From assembly GCA_023259055.1 (NCBI GenBank), contig JAHFQZ010000002.1, positions 124,001-188,000 of the forward strand: a stretch of DNA of 64,000 nucleotides, in the 5' to 3' direction. This stretch comes from Nitrosomonadales bacterium (lineage in GTDB: Bacteria; Pseudomonadota; Gammaproteobacteria; Burkholderiales; Gallionellaceae). Shown here piece by piece: positions 36,405-48,966 of this stretch. Numbering within the stretch: the first letter of the stretch is position 1; each line of letters opens with the position of its first letter. A model generated the notes under the pieces. The model saw nothing but the letters and a program-made list of their open reading frames with translations, was not told where the DNA came from and did not search any database. The position numbers and the translations under genes are program-made.

Positions 36405-37304
36405 TCAGACATCCTTTTCCTTGAGCACCTGCATCAGATAATCGCCATAACCGCTCTTTAGTAAAGGGGCGGCAAGCTTTTCCAACTGCGTAGCGTCAAT
36501 AAAACCCTTCCGGTATGCGATTTCTTCCGGGCATGCGATCTTGAGACCTTGACGATGCTCGATGGTCTGTATGAATTGGCTGGCTTCGAGCAGTGATTCA
36601 TGCGTGCCGGTATCCAGCCAGGCATAACCGCGCCCCATGATTTCTACGGATAATTTTGCGCGTTCCAGGTAGATGCGGTTGACATCGGTGATTTCCAATT
36701 CGCCACGCTTGGATGGTTTGAGATTGGCGGCGATATCCACCACTTGATTGTCGTAAAAATAAAGACCCGTGACGGCGTAACTGGACTTTGGCTGCGACGG
36801 TTTTTCTTCCAGCGACACTGCGCGCCCGTCAACATCAAATTCCACCACCCCATACCGCTCCGGGTCGCGCACATGGTAGGCGAACACGGTCGCGCCCTGG
36901 GTGCGCTGCACCGCGTTTTCCAATTGGCCCTGAAAAGAATGTCCGTAAAAAATATTGTCGCCTAACACCAAGGCGGAGGGATGATCGCCGATAAATTTTC
37001 GGCCGATGATGAATGCTTGAGCCAGTCCATCCGGTGAAGGCTGCACCGCGTATTGCAGATTTATGCCCCACGCGCTTCCATCCCCCAGCAGTTGTTGAAA
37101 ACGCGGCGTGTCTTGCGGTGTGGAAATGATCAGAATATCGCGTATACCCGCCAACATCAGCGTGGACATCGGATAGTAGATCATCGGCTTGTCGTAAATC
37201 GGCAGCAGTTGCTTGGATACCGCCAAAGTCACAGGGTGCAATCGTGTGCCTGAGCCACCTGCAAGGATGATGCCCTTCCTTGAGGGCGGGGTCATAACAT
37301 TCAC
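36405..37304 (-). CDS. rmlA: Glucose-1-phosphate thymidylyltransferase
   Basis: A 299-residue nucleotidyltransferase making dTDP-glucose. [20 protein letters not shown] then [16 protein letters not shown] is the RmlA signature, with [39 protein letters not shown] and [20 protein letters not shown]. The GTG at 37304 is a good start: AGGGAG seven bases upstream overlaps the gyrB stop, only 11 bases away. The gene is therefore probably read from the gyrB transcript. Followed directly by rmlC. Confidence 0.95.
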   Translation of the reverse strand: MNVMTPPSRKGIILAGGSGTRLHPVTLAVSKQLLPIYDKPMIYYPMSTLMLAGIRDILIISTPQDTPRFQQLLGDGSAWGINLQYAVQPSPDGLAQAFIIGRKFIGDHPSALVLGDNIFYGHSFQGQLENAVQRTQGATVFAYHVRDPERYGVVEFDVDGRAVSLEEKPSQPKSSYAVTGLYFYDNQVVDIAANLKPSKRGELEITDVNRIYLERAKLSVEIMGRGYAWLDTGTHESLLEASQFIQTIEHRQGLKIACPEEIAYRKGFIDATQLEKLAAPLLKSGYGDYLMQVLKEKDV

Positions 37305-37315
37305 TGGATCGCTCC

Positions 37316-39721
<2,406 letters not shown>

Positions 39722-39745
39722 TCACATTGGTTGCTGAAATATTAT

Positions 39746-40852
39746 TTATATGCGCATTGGCATAACAACATAACGGAACTCTTTGAGTTCCGGATTTGTA
39801 ATCAAAAGACTACTGTTAGGATCCCCAAAAGATAATGTGACCGTGTCAGAATCAATATTATTAATTCCATCCAACAAGTAATTAATATTAAATCCAATAT
39901 CCAGGGCCTCCCCGTGATATTCCGTCTCTATTTCTTCTTGTGCCTCTTCTTGTTCACTGTTGCTACTAATAATGCTAAGTTTTTTTTCTGTCAGTACAAA
40001 ACGAACACCTCTAAATTTTTCATTTGACAAGATTGCGGCTCGTTGTAACGCTTGTTGAATGAGTGTGTTATCCATATTTAATTGATTGGTGTATTTGGGA
40101 ATAACGCGCTCATAATCTGGAAATTTCCCCTCAATTACCTTGGAAACTAAAACAACTTCGGAAAAGCTTGCTTTTACTTGTTGTGGTGTAAATTCAAGTT
40201 CAACTAAATTGTCAGAGTTGTTTAATAATTTGCATAATTCAGTTACTGCTTTGCGGGGTAAAATGGTTTCCAATTTTTCGTACTGCCCATCTATCTCACT
40301 TTCGTTATAGGCGAGCCGGTGACCATCAGTAGCCACTACCTTCAGTTTATTGTTTTCAATAATTATTAATACACCGTTTAAGTAGTAACGAACATCTTGA
40401 TGTGCCATTGCATATTGCACAGATTCTAATAAATTTTTTAATTTGGTTTGGCTTAAAACTATTTTTTTAGTATTTTCTAATTGATCAGACAACTTTGGGA
40501 AATCCTGTGCTGGTAGTGTTTGTAAAGTAAATTTGCTTTTATTGCTTTTAATTATTGCCTTGTTTTCTTTTATTTCTATAGAAATAGTGCTTTGATCGGG
40601 AAGTATACGCAGAATATCTTGAATTTTTTTACCCCCGATAGTAATAGCAAAAATTTCTTTATCTTTAGAATCTTTTTTTACTATTGTAGTAATTTGAATT
40701 TCAAGATCTGTTGCAGTAAAGCGAATCTTATCGGTTTCTTTTTCAATAAGCACGTTTGACAGGATTGGTAACGTTTGTTTTCGCTCAACAATACCAATTA
40801 CAACTTGCAATGGTTTTAGAATAGTTTCTTTTTCTGTTTGTTCAATAAACAT
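39746..40852 (-). CDS. dnaN: DNA polymerase III beta sliding clamp
   Basis: A 368-residue clamp protein. ILKPLQVVIGIVERKQTLPI then LSNVLIE is the conserved opening, and RYYLNGVLIIIENNKLKVVA then TDGHRLAY the second domain. The C-terminus is LKEFRYVVMPMRI, ending in the usual MPMR-type clamp tail. Codon use is strikingly AT-rich compared with gyrB and the sugar genes (many Lys, Ile, Asn and Glu codons ending in A/T). Lies 196 bases after dnaA, from which it is separated by an AT-rich region with a DnaA box, and 51 bases before gyrB. Confidence 0.97.
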   Translation of the reverse strand: MFIEQTEKETILKPLQVVIGIVERKQTLPILSNVLIEKETDKIRFTATDLEIQITTIVKKDSKDKEIFAITIGGKKIQDILRILPDQSTISIEIKENKAIIKSNKSKFTLQTLPAQDFPKLSDQLENTKKIVLSQTKLKNLLESVQYAMAHQDVRYYLNGVLIIIENNKLKVVATDGHRLAYNESEIDGQYEKLETILPRKAVTELCKLLNNSDNLVELEFTPQQVKASFSEVVLVSKVIEGKFPDYERVIPKYTNQLNMDNTLIQQALQRAAILSNEKFRGVRFVLTEKKLSIISSNSEQEEAQEEIETEYHGEALDIGFNINYLLDGINNIDSDTVTLSFGDPNSSLLITNPELKEFRYVVMPMRI

Positions 40853-41049
40853 AATTTAAATACCTAATAAGAGTAATAATGTCTTTGCTTACTGTTAGTA
40901 AGACCGATAATTATATTAATAACAACAATATACAAGTTATATTTTGTTATTGTTTGGTTGTTTAGTGGGCACTAGAAAAATGTGCATAATTTTAAATTTT
41001 TTACAAATTACAGAGTTAGTCACATTTGATAAACAGGAAAAACACAGTT
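40853..41049. other. AT-rich dnaA-dnaN gap with DnaA box; candidate origin element
   Basis: The 197-base gap is very AT-rich, especially 40903-40960, which would suit a DNA-unwinding element. TGTGCATAA at 40981-40989 is a perfect DnaA box (TTATGCACA on the minus strand). CTTACT-GTT-AGTAAG at 40888-40902 is a 6-bp hairpin. No gene was found. Together with the box on the other side of dnaA this is compatible with a bipartite origin, a known arrangement in some bacteria; here it is inference. Confidence 0.55.
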
Positions 41050-42405
41050 TTAACCCCTTAAAATTTGAATGAGTATTTTATAATCAGCATCAATCGTTGT
41101 ATTGCTTGCTCTAAGATTATTTATAGTTTTACATGCATGAATGACTGTAGAGTGATCTTTGCCACCAAATGAATTTCCTATTTCCGGCAAGCTCATAATT
41201 GTTAATTCGCGTGCTAATGTCATTGCAATTTGTCTGGGGCGAGTTAAATTTCTGGTGCGTTTTTTTGAAAGCAATTCCACCATTTTAATATGGTAATAAT
41301 CCGCAACGGTTTTTTGAATGTTTTCTATTGAAACATTTCTGCTTTGAGCGATTAATATATCTTTTAAAGCTTCTTTTGCAGTTTCTACTGAAATATTACG
41401 TTTGTGAAATTTTACATATGCTTCGACACGTTTTAGAGCCCCCTCAAGTTCGCGAATATTTGAGCTTACGTGTTTTGCAATAAAAAAAGCGACTGCATCA
41501 TCTAATGAATAACCATTAAGGGATGCCTTTTTAAGAAGAATTGCAACGCGCATTTCCAATTCTGGTGGTTCAATCGCTACAGTTAATCCCCAACCAAAGC
41601 GTGATACCAAGCGGCTTTCCAATCCAATGATCTCTTTTGGGAAGGTGTCGCTAGTCAAAATAACTTGTTTATGAGAGTCTACAAGGGTATTGAAGGCATA
41701 AAAAAATTCTTCTTGTGTTTTGGCTTTGCCGGCGAAAAATTGAATGTCATCAATAAGCAATACATCTAATGAGTGGTAGAACTGTTTAAATTCTTCAAAT
41801 TTGTTTGTTTGATATGCGCGGACAACATCAGCTACGTATCTTTCAGCATGCATATAACAAATTTTAATTTGAGGATTGGAAATCATAATTTGATTGCCAA
41901 TTGCTTGCAGCAAGTGTGTCTTACCAAGTCCCACACCACCATAAATAAACAGCGGGTTGTATGAAACACCTGGCAATTCAGCAACTTGTGTTGCGGCAGC
42001 AAATGCAAGCTGGTTTGCTTTGCCAATTACAAAATTGTCAAACGTAAGGCTTGGATTTATTTTTCCATAACCCCTAAAAGATGTTTCAAATTTGGGCTTG
42101 GTCTCAGCAACGGGGATTGTTTTTGTTGGGGGTTGCAAATCGGGCGGCATGTCTAAGGGTGTTGTTTCCATAACCCTAAATTCAAATAATGGAACTTTTG
42201 ACAAAGCCAGCCCAGCCTGCCGGCATATTTCAGGAAAAAAACGTTCCTGTACAAGCTTTAAAGTGAAACTGTTTGGTGCAGAAAGAATTAATGTGCCACC
42301 CTCATTTTTGAGGTGCAACGGTTTTATCCAGGAATTATATTGTTGTGGGGGCAGGCTCTTTTTAAATGAGCGCAGGCATGAATCCCAAAAAGTAATATCC
42401 TGCAT
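41050..42405 (-). CDS. dnaA: Chromosomal replication initiator DnaA
   Basis: A 451-residue AAA+ initiator. FWDSCLRSFKKSLPPQQYNS is domain I, a short linker of about 30 residues follows, and NPLFIYGGVGLGKTHLLQAI is the Walker A site. DVLLIDDIQFFAGKAKTQEE is Walker B, SRFGWGLTVAIEPPELEMRV the sensor region, and RPRQIAMTLARELTIMSLPE then IGNSFGGKDHSTVIHACKTI the DNA-binding domain IV. AT-rich like dnaN. Transcribed away from rpmH, the standard divergent arrangement at the origin. No strong ribosome site precedes the ATG at 42405. Confidence 0.98.
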   Translation of the reverse strand: MQDITFWDSCLRSFKKSLPPQQYNSWIKPLHLKNEGGTLILSAPNSFTLKLVQERFFPEICRQAGLALSKVPLFEFRVMETTPLDMPPDLQPPTKTIPVAETKPKFETSFRGYGKINPSLTFDNFVIGKANQLAFAAATQVAELPGVSYNPLFIYGGVGLGKTHLLQAIGNQIMISNPQIKICYMHAERYVADVVRAYQTNKFEEFKQFYHSLDVLLIDDIQFFAGKAKTQEEFFYAFNTLVDSHKQVILTSDTFPKEIIGLESRLVSRFGWGLTVAIEPPELEMRVAILLKKASLNGYSLDDAVAFFIAKHVSSNIRELEGALKRVEAYVKFHKRNISVETAKEALKDILIAQSRNVSIENIQKTVADYYHIKMVELLSKKRTRNLTRPRQIAMTLARELTIMSLPEIGNSFGGKDHSTVIHACKTINNLRASNTTIDADYKILIQILRG

Positions 42406-42473
42406 ATTTTTGTACTAAAGAGAAATATTCAATAACGATTAAAGTCGTCACATACTACAGCACAATGTGTAAG

Positions 42474-42482
42474 TTATCCACA
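42474..42482 (+). promoter_or_regulatory. DnaA box (TTATCCACA)
   Basis: A perfect match to the consensus high-affinity DnaA box TTATNCACA in the dnaA-rpmH gap. It lies 21 bases ahead of the rpmH -35 element, so DnaA bound here could both open the origin and repress dnaA or rpmH. Confidence 0.8.
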
Positions 42483-42502
42483 GGGGGTCTAGTATAATGT
42501 AC

Positions 42503-42531
42503 TTGACAGTCATGCCTTAAGGCTTTGTAAT
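42503..42531 (+). promoter_or_regulatory. Promoter of the rpmH-rnpA-yidD-yidC operon
   Basis: TTGACA (42503-42508), 17-base spacer, TGTAAT (42526-42531): a near-consensus sigma70 promoter 32 bases before the rpmH start. The spacer contains the perfect palindrome GCCTTAAGGC (42514-42523). Confidence 0.8.
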
Positions 42532-42562
42532 AGCGAGTTCAACGGTTTACTCAGGAAATAAC

Positions 42563-42697
42563 ATGAAACGTACATACCAACCATCCGTAACTAGAAGAAA
42601 ACGCACTCATGGCTTTTTGGTGCGCATGAAAACACGCGGAGGCCGCGCTGTTATTAATGCTCGTCGTGCCAAGGGTCGTGCAAGACTCGCTGTATAA
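42563..42697 (+). CDS. rpmH: 50S ribosomal protein L34
   Basis: A 44-residue basic protein, [20 protein letters not shown] followed by [20 protein letters not shown] then RLAV. This is L34 over its full usual length. It begins the plus-strand arm of the origin region, directly after a strong promoter. The rnpA frame starts inside its last third. Confidence 0.98.
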   Translation: MKRTYQPSVTRRKRTHGFLVRMKTRGGRAVINARRAKGRARLAV

Positions 42698-43049
42698 CAT
42701 ATCTGCCAAATTTACCGTTGCGCATCGATTGTTGCGCGAAAACGGTTTTGATCATGTTGTCCATGCTGAAAATATAGCGGATAGGCAATTCAAAATATTT
42801 TTTGTGCGCAACCGCAAAAATAATGCCAGGCTTGGAATAATTGTTAGCAAAAGAACGTTATCCAGAGCAGCAGACCGAAATCGTGTAAAAAGAATTGTAA
42901 GGGAAGTATTTCGCCAACACAGCATTAAAATGTGCAAGTTGGATCTAATTGTAATGATTAGAGGCTCTTATGTTCAGGAAAGTCGTGCGCAAGCTGATAA
43001 TTTGAAAATGCTGTTTAGCCGGGCAGAAAACAGATGCGCAGAATTGTGA
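42657..43049 (+). CDS. rnpA: Ribonuclease P protein component
   Basis: A protein of up to 130 residues, the protein part of RNase P that matures tRNA 5' ends. The core [20 protein letters not shown] then [10 protein letters not shown] is the RNR-containing signature of the family. The upstream part, [20 protein letters not shown], matches the usual N-terminal helix region. The only in-frame ATG (42657) lies 41 bases inside rpmH. Other possible starts are the GTG at 42678, also inside rpmH. Either way the two coding regions overlap, which is not usual in proteobacteria. Start confidence is low. Confidence 0.9.
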   Translation: MLVVPRVVQDSLYNISAKFTVAHRLLRENGFDHVVHAENIADRQFKIFFVRNRKNNARLGIIVSKRTLSRAADRNRVKRIVREVFRQHSIKMCKLDLIVMIRGSYVQESRAQADNLKMLFSRAENRCAEL

Positions 43050-43243
43050 TCAAGCTGATACATGGTTATCAATATCTGATCAGCCCGCTTAGCCCGCCAA
43101 CTTGCAGATTTACCCCGACCTGCTCCCGTTATACATGTGAAGTCTTGGCAAAACATGGTGTAATGAAAGGAGGGTGGCTCGGCATTAAACGATTGCTGCG
43201 TTGCAATCCTTGGAACCCCGGCGGATACGATCCCGCACCCTAA
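43034..43243 (+). CDS. yidD: Membrane protein insertion efficiency factor
   Basis: A 69-residue protein, [20 protein letters not shown] followed by [20 protein letters not shown]. The three cysteines and the [10 protein letters not shown] motif, with [11 protein letters not shown] at the end, are diagnostic of YidD. It sits between rnpA (16-base overlap) and yidC, its usual place, and supports YidC-dependent membrane insertion. Confidence 0.96.
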   Translation: MRRIVIKLIHGYQYLISPLSPPTCRFTPTCSRYTCEVLAKHGVMKGGWLGIKRLLRCNPWNPGGYDPAP

Positions 43244-43257
43244 CATCAGGCCTGATC

Positions 43258-44907
43258 ATGGATTTACAACGACTTTTTTTGTTTTTAATTTTTGTGTTTT
43301 CACTGGGTTTGGTTTGGGATGGCTGGCAACGCTATCAGCACCCCGAACGATATACTCAGCAAAGCGATGTGATCAATGAGAATGTTCCTAAGCGTCAGGA
43401 AACTTCCGCATCCGCATCTGTGGCTATGCCAGCAAGCGTTGCACAGCAACCCATCCGGCAGGGAACAGAAAAAATAATACACGTCAAAACCGATATTTTT
43501 GAGGCAGAAATTAGCACCATCGGTGGGGATATCAGCCATCTGGCGTTATTGAAACACCCAGACGGCCTAGACAAGAGCAAACCCTTAGTGCTTTTTCATC
43601 GTGGTAATGGAACTCATAATTATGTCGCTCAAAGCGGTTTGCTTGGGGCGGGCTTGCCTAATCACAACACATCGTTTGTTTCGGAGCAAGACCAGTATGA
43701 GCTTTCCGGTAACGCCGAAAATGTGCAGGTAAGGCTGAGTGCAGAAGGCGATCCCACACTAAAAACCATTAAAGTAATTACCTTCCATAAAGGAAGTTAT
43801 TTGGTTGATGTTGCCTATGAATTGGATAATACCGGGCAACAGCCAGTAACGGTAAGCAGTTATTTTCAGTTGGTTCGCGATAGTGTTGCTCCTGCAGGGA
43901 GTTCACGTTTTTTACCCACTTACACCGGGGTGGCGGCCTATACCGACAAAGAAAAATTTAAGAAAGTAAAGTTCTCGGAAATTGAAAAGGGGAAGGCGGA
44001 GTACGCTAAACAAGCTGATGACGGCTGGATTGGGATACTGCAACATTACTTTGTTGCGGCTTGGCTACCCAAGGAAAAGACTAGCAGAGAGTATTTCATG
44101 CGCAAGCTTGATGGTGACGCATATTCGGCAGGAGTAATTTTGCCCGAGCGGGCAATTTTGCCCGGGCAGAAAGCAGTTGTGAGCACTACTCTTTATGCTG
44201 GGCCTGCCCAGGCTGGCTTGGACAAAGTTGCCCCAGGGTTGGGGTTGACTGTGGATTACGGTTGGTTGACCATAATTGCCAAGCCACTGTTCTGGGTCAT
44301 GACACTGTTTAATGACTGGACGCATAACTGGGGAATTGCCATCATTTTGCTTACCGTCCTGATCAAATTGTTATTTTTTCCGCTTTCGGCGGCAAGTTAT
44401 CGTTCTATGGCAAAAATGCGCATAGTTGCTCCAAAGCTTGAAAAGATAAAAGAACAATGTGGCAGCGATCGCGAACAGTTGAACCGAGCCATGATGGAAT
44501 TGTATAAGGCAGAAAAAATTAATCCATTAGGCGGGTGTTTGCCGGTGGTGGTGCAAATACCAGTTTTTATTGCGCTGTATTGGTCTATTCTTTCGAGTGT
44601 GGAGATGCGCTATGCCCCATTCTTCGGCTGGATCACCGACTTGTCTGCAGCAGACCCATATTACATCCTGCCGATAATCATGGGGGCAAGCATGATTACT
44701 CAGATGCTCCTTAATCCAAAGCCGGCGGATCCGATGCAGGCCAAGATAATGCAAATTATGCCGGTCGCCTTCAGCGTAATTTTCTTCTTCTTTCCAGCAG
44801 GGTTGGTGTTGTATTCCGTAGTGAACAATATCCTTTCCATCGGCCAGCAGTGGTATATCACCAAGACAGCCGAGAATGAGAGCAAAGCAACCCCTGCTAA
44901 ACGCTGA
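43258..44907 (+). CDS. yidC: Membrane protein insertase YidC
   Basis: A 549-residue inner-membrane insertase. The N-terminal signal-anchor ([18 protein letters not shown]) precedes a large periplasmic domain up to about residue 345. The conserved core helices follow, with [20 protein letters not shown] then [38 protein letters not shown] and [20 protein letters not shown]. Typical of the long Gram-negative form. The ATG at 43258 is preceded by the yidD stop 15 bases away; the longer frame from 43201 is the yidD shadow. Its end overlaps mnmE by 32 bases. Confidence 0.97.
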   Translation: MDLQRLFLFLIFVFSLGLVWDGWQRYQHPERYTQQSDVINENVPKRQETSASASVAMPASVAQQPIRQGTEKIIHVKTDIFEAEISTIGGDISHLALLKHPDGLDKSKPLVLFHRGNGTHNYVAQSGLLGAGLPNHNTSFVSEQDQYELSGNAENVQVRLSAEGDPTLKTIKVITFHKGSYLVDVAYELDNTGQQPVTVSSYFQLVRDSVAPAGSSRFLPTYTGVAAYTDKEKFKKVKFSEIEKGKAEYAKQADDGWIGILQHYFVAAWLPKEKTSREYFMRKLDGDAYSAGVILPERAILPGQKAVVSTTLYAGPAQAGLDKVAPGLGLTVDYGWLTIIAKPLFWVMTLFNDWTHNWGIAIILLTVLIKLLFFPLSAASYRSMAKMRIVAPKLEKIKEQCGSDREQLNRAMMELYKAEKINPLGGCLPVVVQIPVFIALYWSILSSVEMRYAPFFGWITDLSAADPYYILPIIMGASMITQMLLNPKPADPMQAKIMQIMPVAFSVIFFFFPAGLVLYSVVNNILSIGQQWYITKTAENESKATPAKR

Positions 44908-46228
44908 CACCATTGTAGCCATTGCCACTGCGCAGGGGCGCGGCGGAATTGGGGTGGTAAGGGTATCCGGGCAACGTACCGAAGCTCTGGCGCAGGAAAT
45001 ATTGGGCAAACTCCCTGTAGCGCGACATGCTACGTATAGCAATTTTCTGGATGAAAACGGCGACACCTTAGACCAGGGTGTCGCCTTGTTTTTTTCTGCA
45101 CCGTATTCCTACACTGGTGAAGATGTGCTCGAATTGCAAGGGCATGGAGGCACCGCCGTTTTACAACTGTTGTTGCGGCGGTGTCTCGGTTTAGGTGCGC
45201 GGCTGGCGCAACCAGGAGAATTCACACGTCGCGCCTTCCTTAACAACAAACTAGATCTGGCGCAGGCTGAAAGTGTCGCCGATCTGATCGATGCCAATAC
45301 CGTTGAGGCCGCACGTAGCGCGATGCGCTCCCTGCGCGGCGAGTTTTCCGCCGCTATTTACGGTATGGTCGACAAGTTGATCAACCTGCGCATGCTGGTT
45401 GAGGCGATGCTGGACTTTCCGGAAGATGAGGTTGACACCATCGACATGGAGCGCCGTGATGCTTTGTTGAATAGCGTCAGGTTGCATTTGCAGCATACGC
45501 TGGATAGCGCAAAGCAGGGCAGCCTGCTGCGCGAGGGTGCATATGTAGTAATTGCCGGGCAGCCGAATGTCGGCAAGTCCAGCTTGTTGAATCGTCTGGC
45601 TGGCGAGGAGGTCGCACTGGTCAGCGAGATTCCTGGCACAACCCGTGATGTGATTCGTCAAGAGATTCAAATTTGCGGCGTACCATTGCACATCATGGAT
45701 ACGGCGGGGCTGCGCGAATCAGAGGATGCCGTAGAGAGCATGGGCATTGCGCGCGCGCACCAGACTATGAGCCGCGCTGATTTGATCCTTTTGCTGCTGG
45801 ATGCGAGCAAAGGCCTGATGGTTCAGGATGAGGCGATTCTTGCCGGATTGCCGACAGACACCCCTCGACTGCTGGTATTCAACAAAATTGACTTGCTTGG
45901 CGATAGCGATAGCGCATCCGGCAGCGCGCCGTTTATCGGGGTGTCCGCCAAAACAGGTGAAGGGATAGAGGAGTTGCGCGGCAAGCTGCTGGAGATGTTG
46001 GGGTGGCGCGATCAGGAAAGCGGCGTTTTTATGGCTCGGGAGAGGCACGTGCGCGCCTTGACGCAGGCGCAATCCCACCTGAATCAAGCGCGCGAAGAGC
46101 TGTCCAGTGCGGAGTTGTTTGCCGAGGAGCTGCGCTTGGCGCAACGTGCGCTGAACGAGATTACTGGGGAATTCACCGCGGATGACTTGCTTGGCGAGAT
46201 TTTCAGCAGGTTCTGCATCGGAAAATAA
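44876..46228 (+). CDS. mnmE: tRNA modification GTPase MnmE
   Basis: A 450-residue GTPase that with MnmG makes the 5-carboxymethylaminomethyl group on U34 of tRNAs. [20 protein letters not shown] is the N-terminal formyl-THF binding domain, [20 protein letters not shown] the G1 site, [12 protein letters not shown] the G2, DTAGLRE the G3 and NKIDL the G4. The C-terminal CIGK is the conserved MnmE end with the catalytic Cys. The start codon lies inside the yidC 3' end, 32 bases of overlap, so translation is probably coupled. Confidence 0.97.
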   Translation: MRAKQPLLNADTIVAIATAQGRGGIGVVRVSGQRTEALAQEILGKLPVARHATYSNFLDENGDTLDQGVALFFSAPYSYTGEDVLELQGHGGTAVLQLLLRRCLGLGARLAQPGEFTRRAFLNNKLDLAQAESVADLIDANTVEAARSAMRSLRGEFSAAIYGMVDKLINLRMLVEAMLDFPEDEVDTIDMERRDALLNSVRLHLQHTLDSAKQGSLLREGAYVVIAGQPNVGKSSLLNRLAGEEVALVSEIPGTTRDVIRQEIQICGVPLHIMDTAGLRESEDAVESMGIARAHQTMSRADLILLLLDASKGLMVQDEAILAGLPTDTPRLLVFNKIDLLGDSDSASGSAPFIGVSAKTGEGIEELRGKLLEMLGWRDQESGVFMARERHVRALTQAQSHLNQAREELSSAELFAEELRLAQRALNEITGEFTADDLLGEIFSRFCIGK

Positions 46229-46235
46229 CCCACTT

Positions 46236-46251
46236 TGTTTCACGTGGAACA
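46236..46251. promoter_or_regulatory. parS site
   Basis: TGTTTCACGTGGAACA matches the ParB-binding parS palindrome TGTTTCACGTGAAACA at 15 of 16 bases, with the CACGTG core intact. It lies in the gap between mnmE and mnmG, about 2.7 kb upstream of parA-parB, in the usual origin-proximal position for chromosome segregation sites. Confidence 0.85.
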
Positions 46252-46326
46252 ACCTAGTGATCCAATGTGTTTGGGATTCCAGGTGTGCTGTTGTATGATG
46301 CGCCTCCTTTCCAAAATAGCGGCAGC

Positions 46327-48228
46327 ATGAATTTCCCCGATATATTCGATGTGATTGTTGTGGGTGGTGGTCATGCCGGTACGGAAGCCGCCTTGGCCAG
46401 TGCGCGTACGGGTTGTAAGACCCTGCTGCTCAGCCACAATATCGAAACGCTCGGGCAGATGTCCTGCAATCCATCGATTGGCGGGATTGGCAAGGGGCAT
46501 CTGGTCAAAGAAGTGGATGCCCTCGGCGGCGTAATGGCGTCGGCAACCGACGAGAGCGGTATCCAGTTTCGCATCCTGAATTCCAGCAAAGGTCCGGCGG
46601 TGCGCGCGACGCGCGCGCAAGCCGACCGCATACTTTACAAGCAGGCAATCCGTGCAAGGTTGGAGAACCAGCCCAATCTATGGCTGTTCCAGCAGGCGGT
46701 AGACGATCTGCTGGTCGAGGAGGATCGGGTGTGCGGGGTGGTCACGCAGCTGGGGTTGCGCTTCAACGCAAAAGCTGTGGTGCTGACGACAGGTACCTTC
46801 CTGTCTGGGTTGATTCATATCGGACTGGCTAATTATCCGGCGGGACGCGCAGGCGACCCGCCATCGATCAGTCTGGCGCGCCGCTTGCGCGAACTGAATC
46901 TGCCGGCGGGGCGTCTGAAGACCGGTACGCCGCCGCGCATCGATGGGCGGAGCATCGATTACTCGGTGATGCAGGAGCAGCCGGGAGATGATCCGGTGCC
47001 GGTGTTCTCATTCATGGGGAATGCCGCGCAGCACCCGCAGCAGTTGCCGTGCTGGATCACCGAAACCAACCAGCGTACCCATGACATCATCCGTGGCGGG
47101 CTGGATCGTTCGCCGCTGTTCACCGGCGTGATTGAGGGGATTGGGCCGCGCTATTGCCCGTCAATCGAGGACAAAATCACGCGCTTTGCCGACAAGGACT
47201 CTCACCAGATTTTCCTTGAACCAGAAGGGCTGACTACCCATGAGGTGTATCCCAACGGCATATCCACCAGCCTGCCGTTCGACGTGCAACTGGCTTTGGT
47301 GCGCTCCATCAGGGGGCTGGAAAACGCTCATATCTTGCGCCCAGGTTATGCGATCGAATACGACTATTTCGACCCACGCGGGCTGAAAAGCTCGCTGGAA
47401 ACCAAGGCGATTCACGGGCTGTTCTTTGCAGGGCAGATCAACGGCACGACCGGTTATGAAGAGGCCGCAGCGCAGGGCCTGCTGGCCGGACTGAATGCGG
47501 CTCTGCAAGCTAGTGGTAGGGAAGCATGGTGTCCGCGCCGTGACGAGGCCTACCTTGGGGTGATGGTTGATGACCTGATCACGCGCGGCGTTTCTGAGCC
47601 GTATCGCATGTTCACCAGCCGCGCAGAGTACCGCTTGCAATTGCGAGAAGACAATGCGGATTTAAGGTTGACTGAGGCTGGCCGTAAACTCGGCCTCGTC
47701 GATGATTCGCGCTGGCAGGCATTTGAACAAAAGCGCGAGTCCATTGCGCTCGAGCAGGAACGTTTACGGAATACTTGGGTGAATCCGCGTAATCTATCCA
47801 CAGAGGACGCAACGCGTGTGTTGGGCAAAGCCATTGAACGCGAATATTCGCTGCATGAACTGTTGCGCCGTCCGGACGTGAATTATGCCAATCTGCATAC
47901 ATTGCCTGGCGCTGGCGCTGGGGTGGATGATGAAAAGGTTGCCGAGCAGGTGGAAACCCAAGCGAAATACCATGGTTATATTGAGCGGCAGCGCGACGAG
48001 ATCGGACGCAACGAGCAATATGAAACTCTGGGATTGCCGGATGACATGGATTATCGCGAGGTGCGCGGCCTGTCTATTGAAGTGCAGCAAAAGCTTAATC
48101 AGCACAAACCAGAAACCATTGGACAGGCGGCACGCATTTCCGGAATTACCCCAGCAGCAATTTCATTGTTGTTGGTGCATATCAAACGCGGTTTCCGCGA
48201 TGGACAGCAAGCCCAAAAGCGCGCATGA
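46327..48228 (+). CDS. mnmG: tRNA uridine 5-carboxymethylaminomethyl modification enzyme MnmG
   Basis: A 633-residue FAD protein, partner of Mnm[21 protein letters not shown] is the FAD loop, [20 protein letters not shown] the conserved MnmG block, [17 protein letters not shown] and [20 protein letters not shown] further signatures, and [20 protein letters not shown] the second FAD region. Start at the ATG 46327 fits the family; the longer frame from 46267 adds 20 unrelated residues. rsmG overlaps its stop by four bases. Confidence 0.98.
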   Translation: MNFPDIFDVIVVGGGHAGTEAALASARTGCKTLLLSHNIETLGQMSCNPSIGGIGKGHLVKEVDALGGVMASATDESGIQFRILNSSKGPAVRATRAQADRILYKQAIRARLENQPNLWLFQQAVDDLLVEEDRVCGVVTQLGLRFNAKAVVLTTGTFLSGLIHIGLANYPAGRAGDPPSISLARRLRELNLPAGRLKTGTPPRIDGRSIDYSVMQEQPGDDPVPVFSFMGNAAQHPQQLPCWITETNQRTHDIIRGGLDRSPLFTGVIEGIGPRYCPSIEDKITRFADKDSHQIFLEPEGLTTHEVYPNGISTSLPFDVQLALVRSIRGLENAHILRPGYAIEYDYFDPRGLKSSLETKAIHGLFFAGQINGTTGYEEAAAQGLLAGLNAALQASGREAWCPRRDEAYLGVMVDDLITRGVSEPYRMFTSRAEYRLQLREDNADLRLTEAGRKLGLVDDSRWQAFEQKRESIALEQERLRNTWVNPRNLSTEDATRVLGKAIEREYSLHELLRRPDVNYANLHTLPGAGAGVDDEKVAEQVETQAKYHGYIERQRDEIGRNEQYETLGLPDDMDYREVRGLSIEVQQKLNQHKPETIGQAARISGITPAAISLLLVHIKRGFRDGQQAQKRA

Positions 48229-48866
48229 ATCCGGCGGAAGAATTACAGCATGGTATAGTCCAATTAGGGATTACGCTGGATGCGGATGTACAGCGCAAGT
48301 TGATGGATTATTTGGCGTTGCTGCACAAATGGAACAAAGTTTATAACCTGACGGCGATTCAGGATCCGCAGCAGATGGTGAGCCATCACTTACTCGACAG
48401 CCTTGCTGTAATGCCGCATCTATGGGCAGGGCGGTGGCTGGATGTGGGGTGCGGTGCGGGCTTGCCGGGGCTGGTATTGGCGATTGCGCAATCGGACTGG
48501 CAGTTCACATTGCTGGATAGCAGCAGCAAGAAAACCAGTTTTGTGAAGCAAGCGGTTATCGAGTTGGGCTTGAGTAACGTGAGTGTTTACTGCGTGCGTG
48601 TGGAGGAGTGGCAGCCAACTGAAAGGTTTGACGGGATCATCTCACGCGCATTTAGCGAATTAGGTGAATTCCTGCGCTATACCCGCCATCTTCTGGCGCA
48701 GCACGGACGGTGGGCAGCAATGAAAGGAGCACCGCAACAGGAATTGGAGAACGTGCCGGAAGGATGCCGGGTGGAGCGTGTTATTCCGCTGCATGTACCT
48801 GGATTGCACGCGGCGCGCAGCTTGGTAATTGTTAATAGTCATTCCGATTTCGAACAGAAGAAATAA
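48225..48866 (+). CDS. rsmG: 16S rRNA (guanine527-N7)-methyltransferase
   Basis: A 213-residue SAM-dependent methyltransferase. [20 protein letters not shown] then [15 protein letters not shown] is the RsmG N-terminal block, [20 protein letters not shown] the SAM motif, [17 protein letters not shown] motif II and [15 protein letters not shown] the post-I site. The ATGA overlap with mnmG fixes the start. Always near mnmG and parAB in this group. Confidence 0.97.
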   Translation: MNPAEELQHGIVQLGITLDADVQRKLMDYLALLHKWNKVYNLTAIQDPQQMVSHHLLDSLAVMPHLWAGRWLDVGCGAGLPGLVLAIAQSDWQFTLLDSSSKKTSFVKQAVIELGLSNVSVYCVRVEEWQPTERFDGIISRAFSELGEFLRYTRHLLAQHGRWAAMKGAPQQELENVPEGCRVERVIPLHVPGLHAARSLVIVNSHSDFEQKK

Positions 48867-48928
48867 GCGGCGGCGAAAGCAGTTCAGATAAGTAATTAAG
48901 CGCTAAAGATATTTTCAAAGTGGTTATA

Positions 48929-48942
48929 GTTTCATTTGAAAC
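48929..48942. promoter_or_regulatory. parS-like palindrome upstream of parA
   Basis: GTTTCATTTGAAAC is a palindrome with 6-base arms and equals the inner 14 bases of parS except for its central CG, replaced here by TT. It lies 24 bases before the parA start and close to its ribosome site (AGGGAG). It may be a weak ParB site controlling parAB; this is inference. Confidence 0.45.
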
Positions 48943-48966
48943 CGGAATTAAAGGGAGTAAAGCAAC

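Noticed and set aside
42493-42498. TATAAT in the dnaA-rpmH gap
   Set aside because: No -35 hexamer at the right spacing on the plus strand; the TTGACA-17-TGTAAT pair further on is better.
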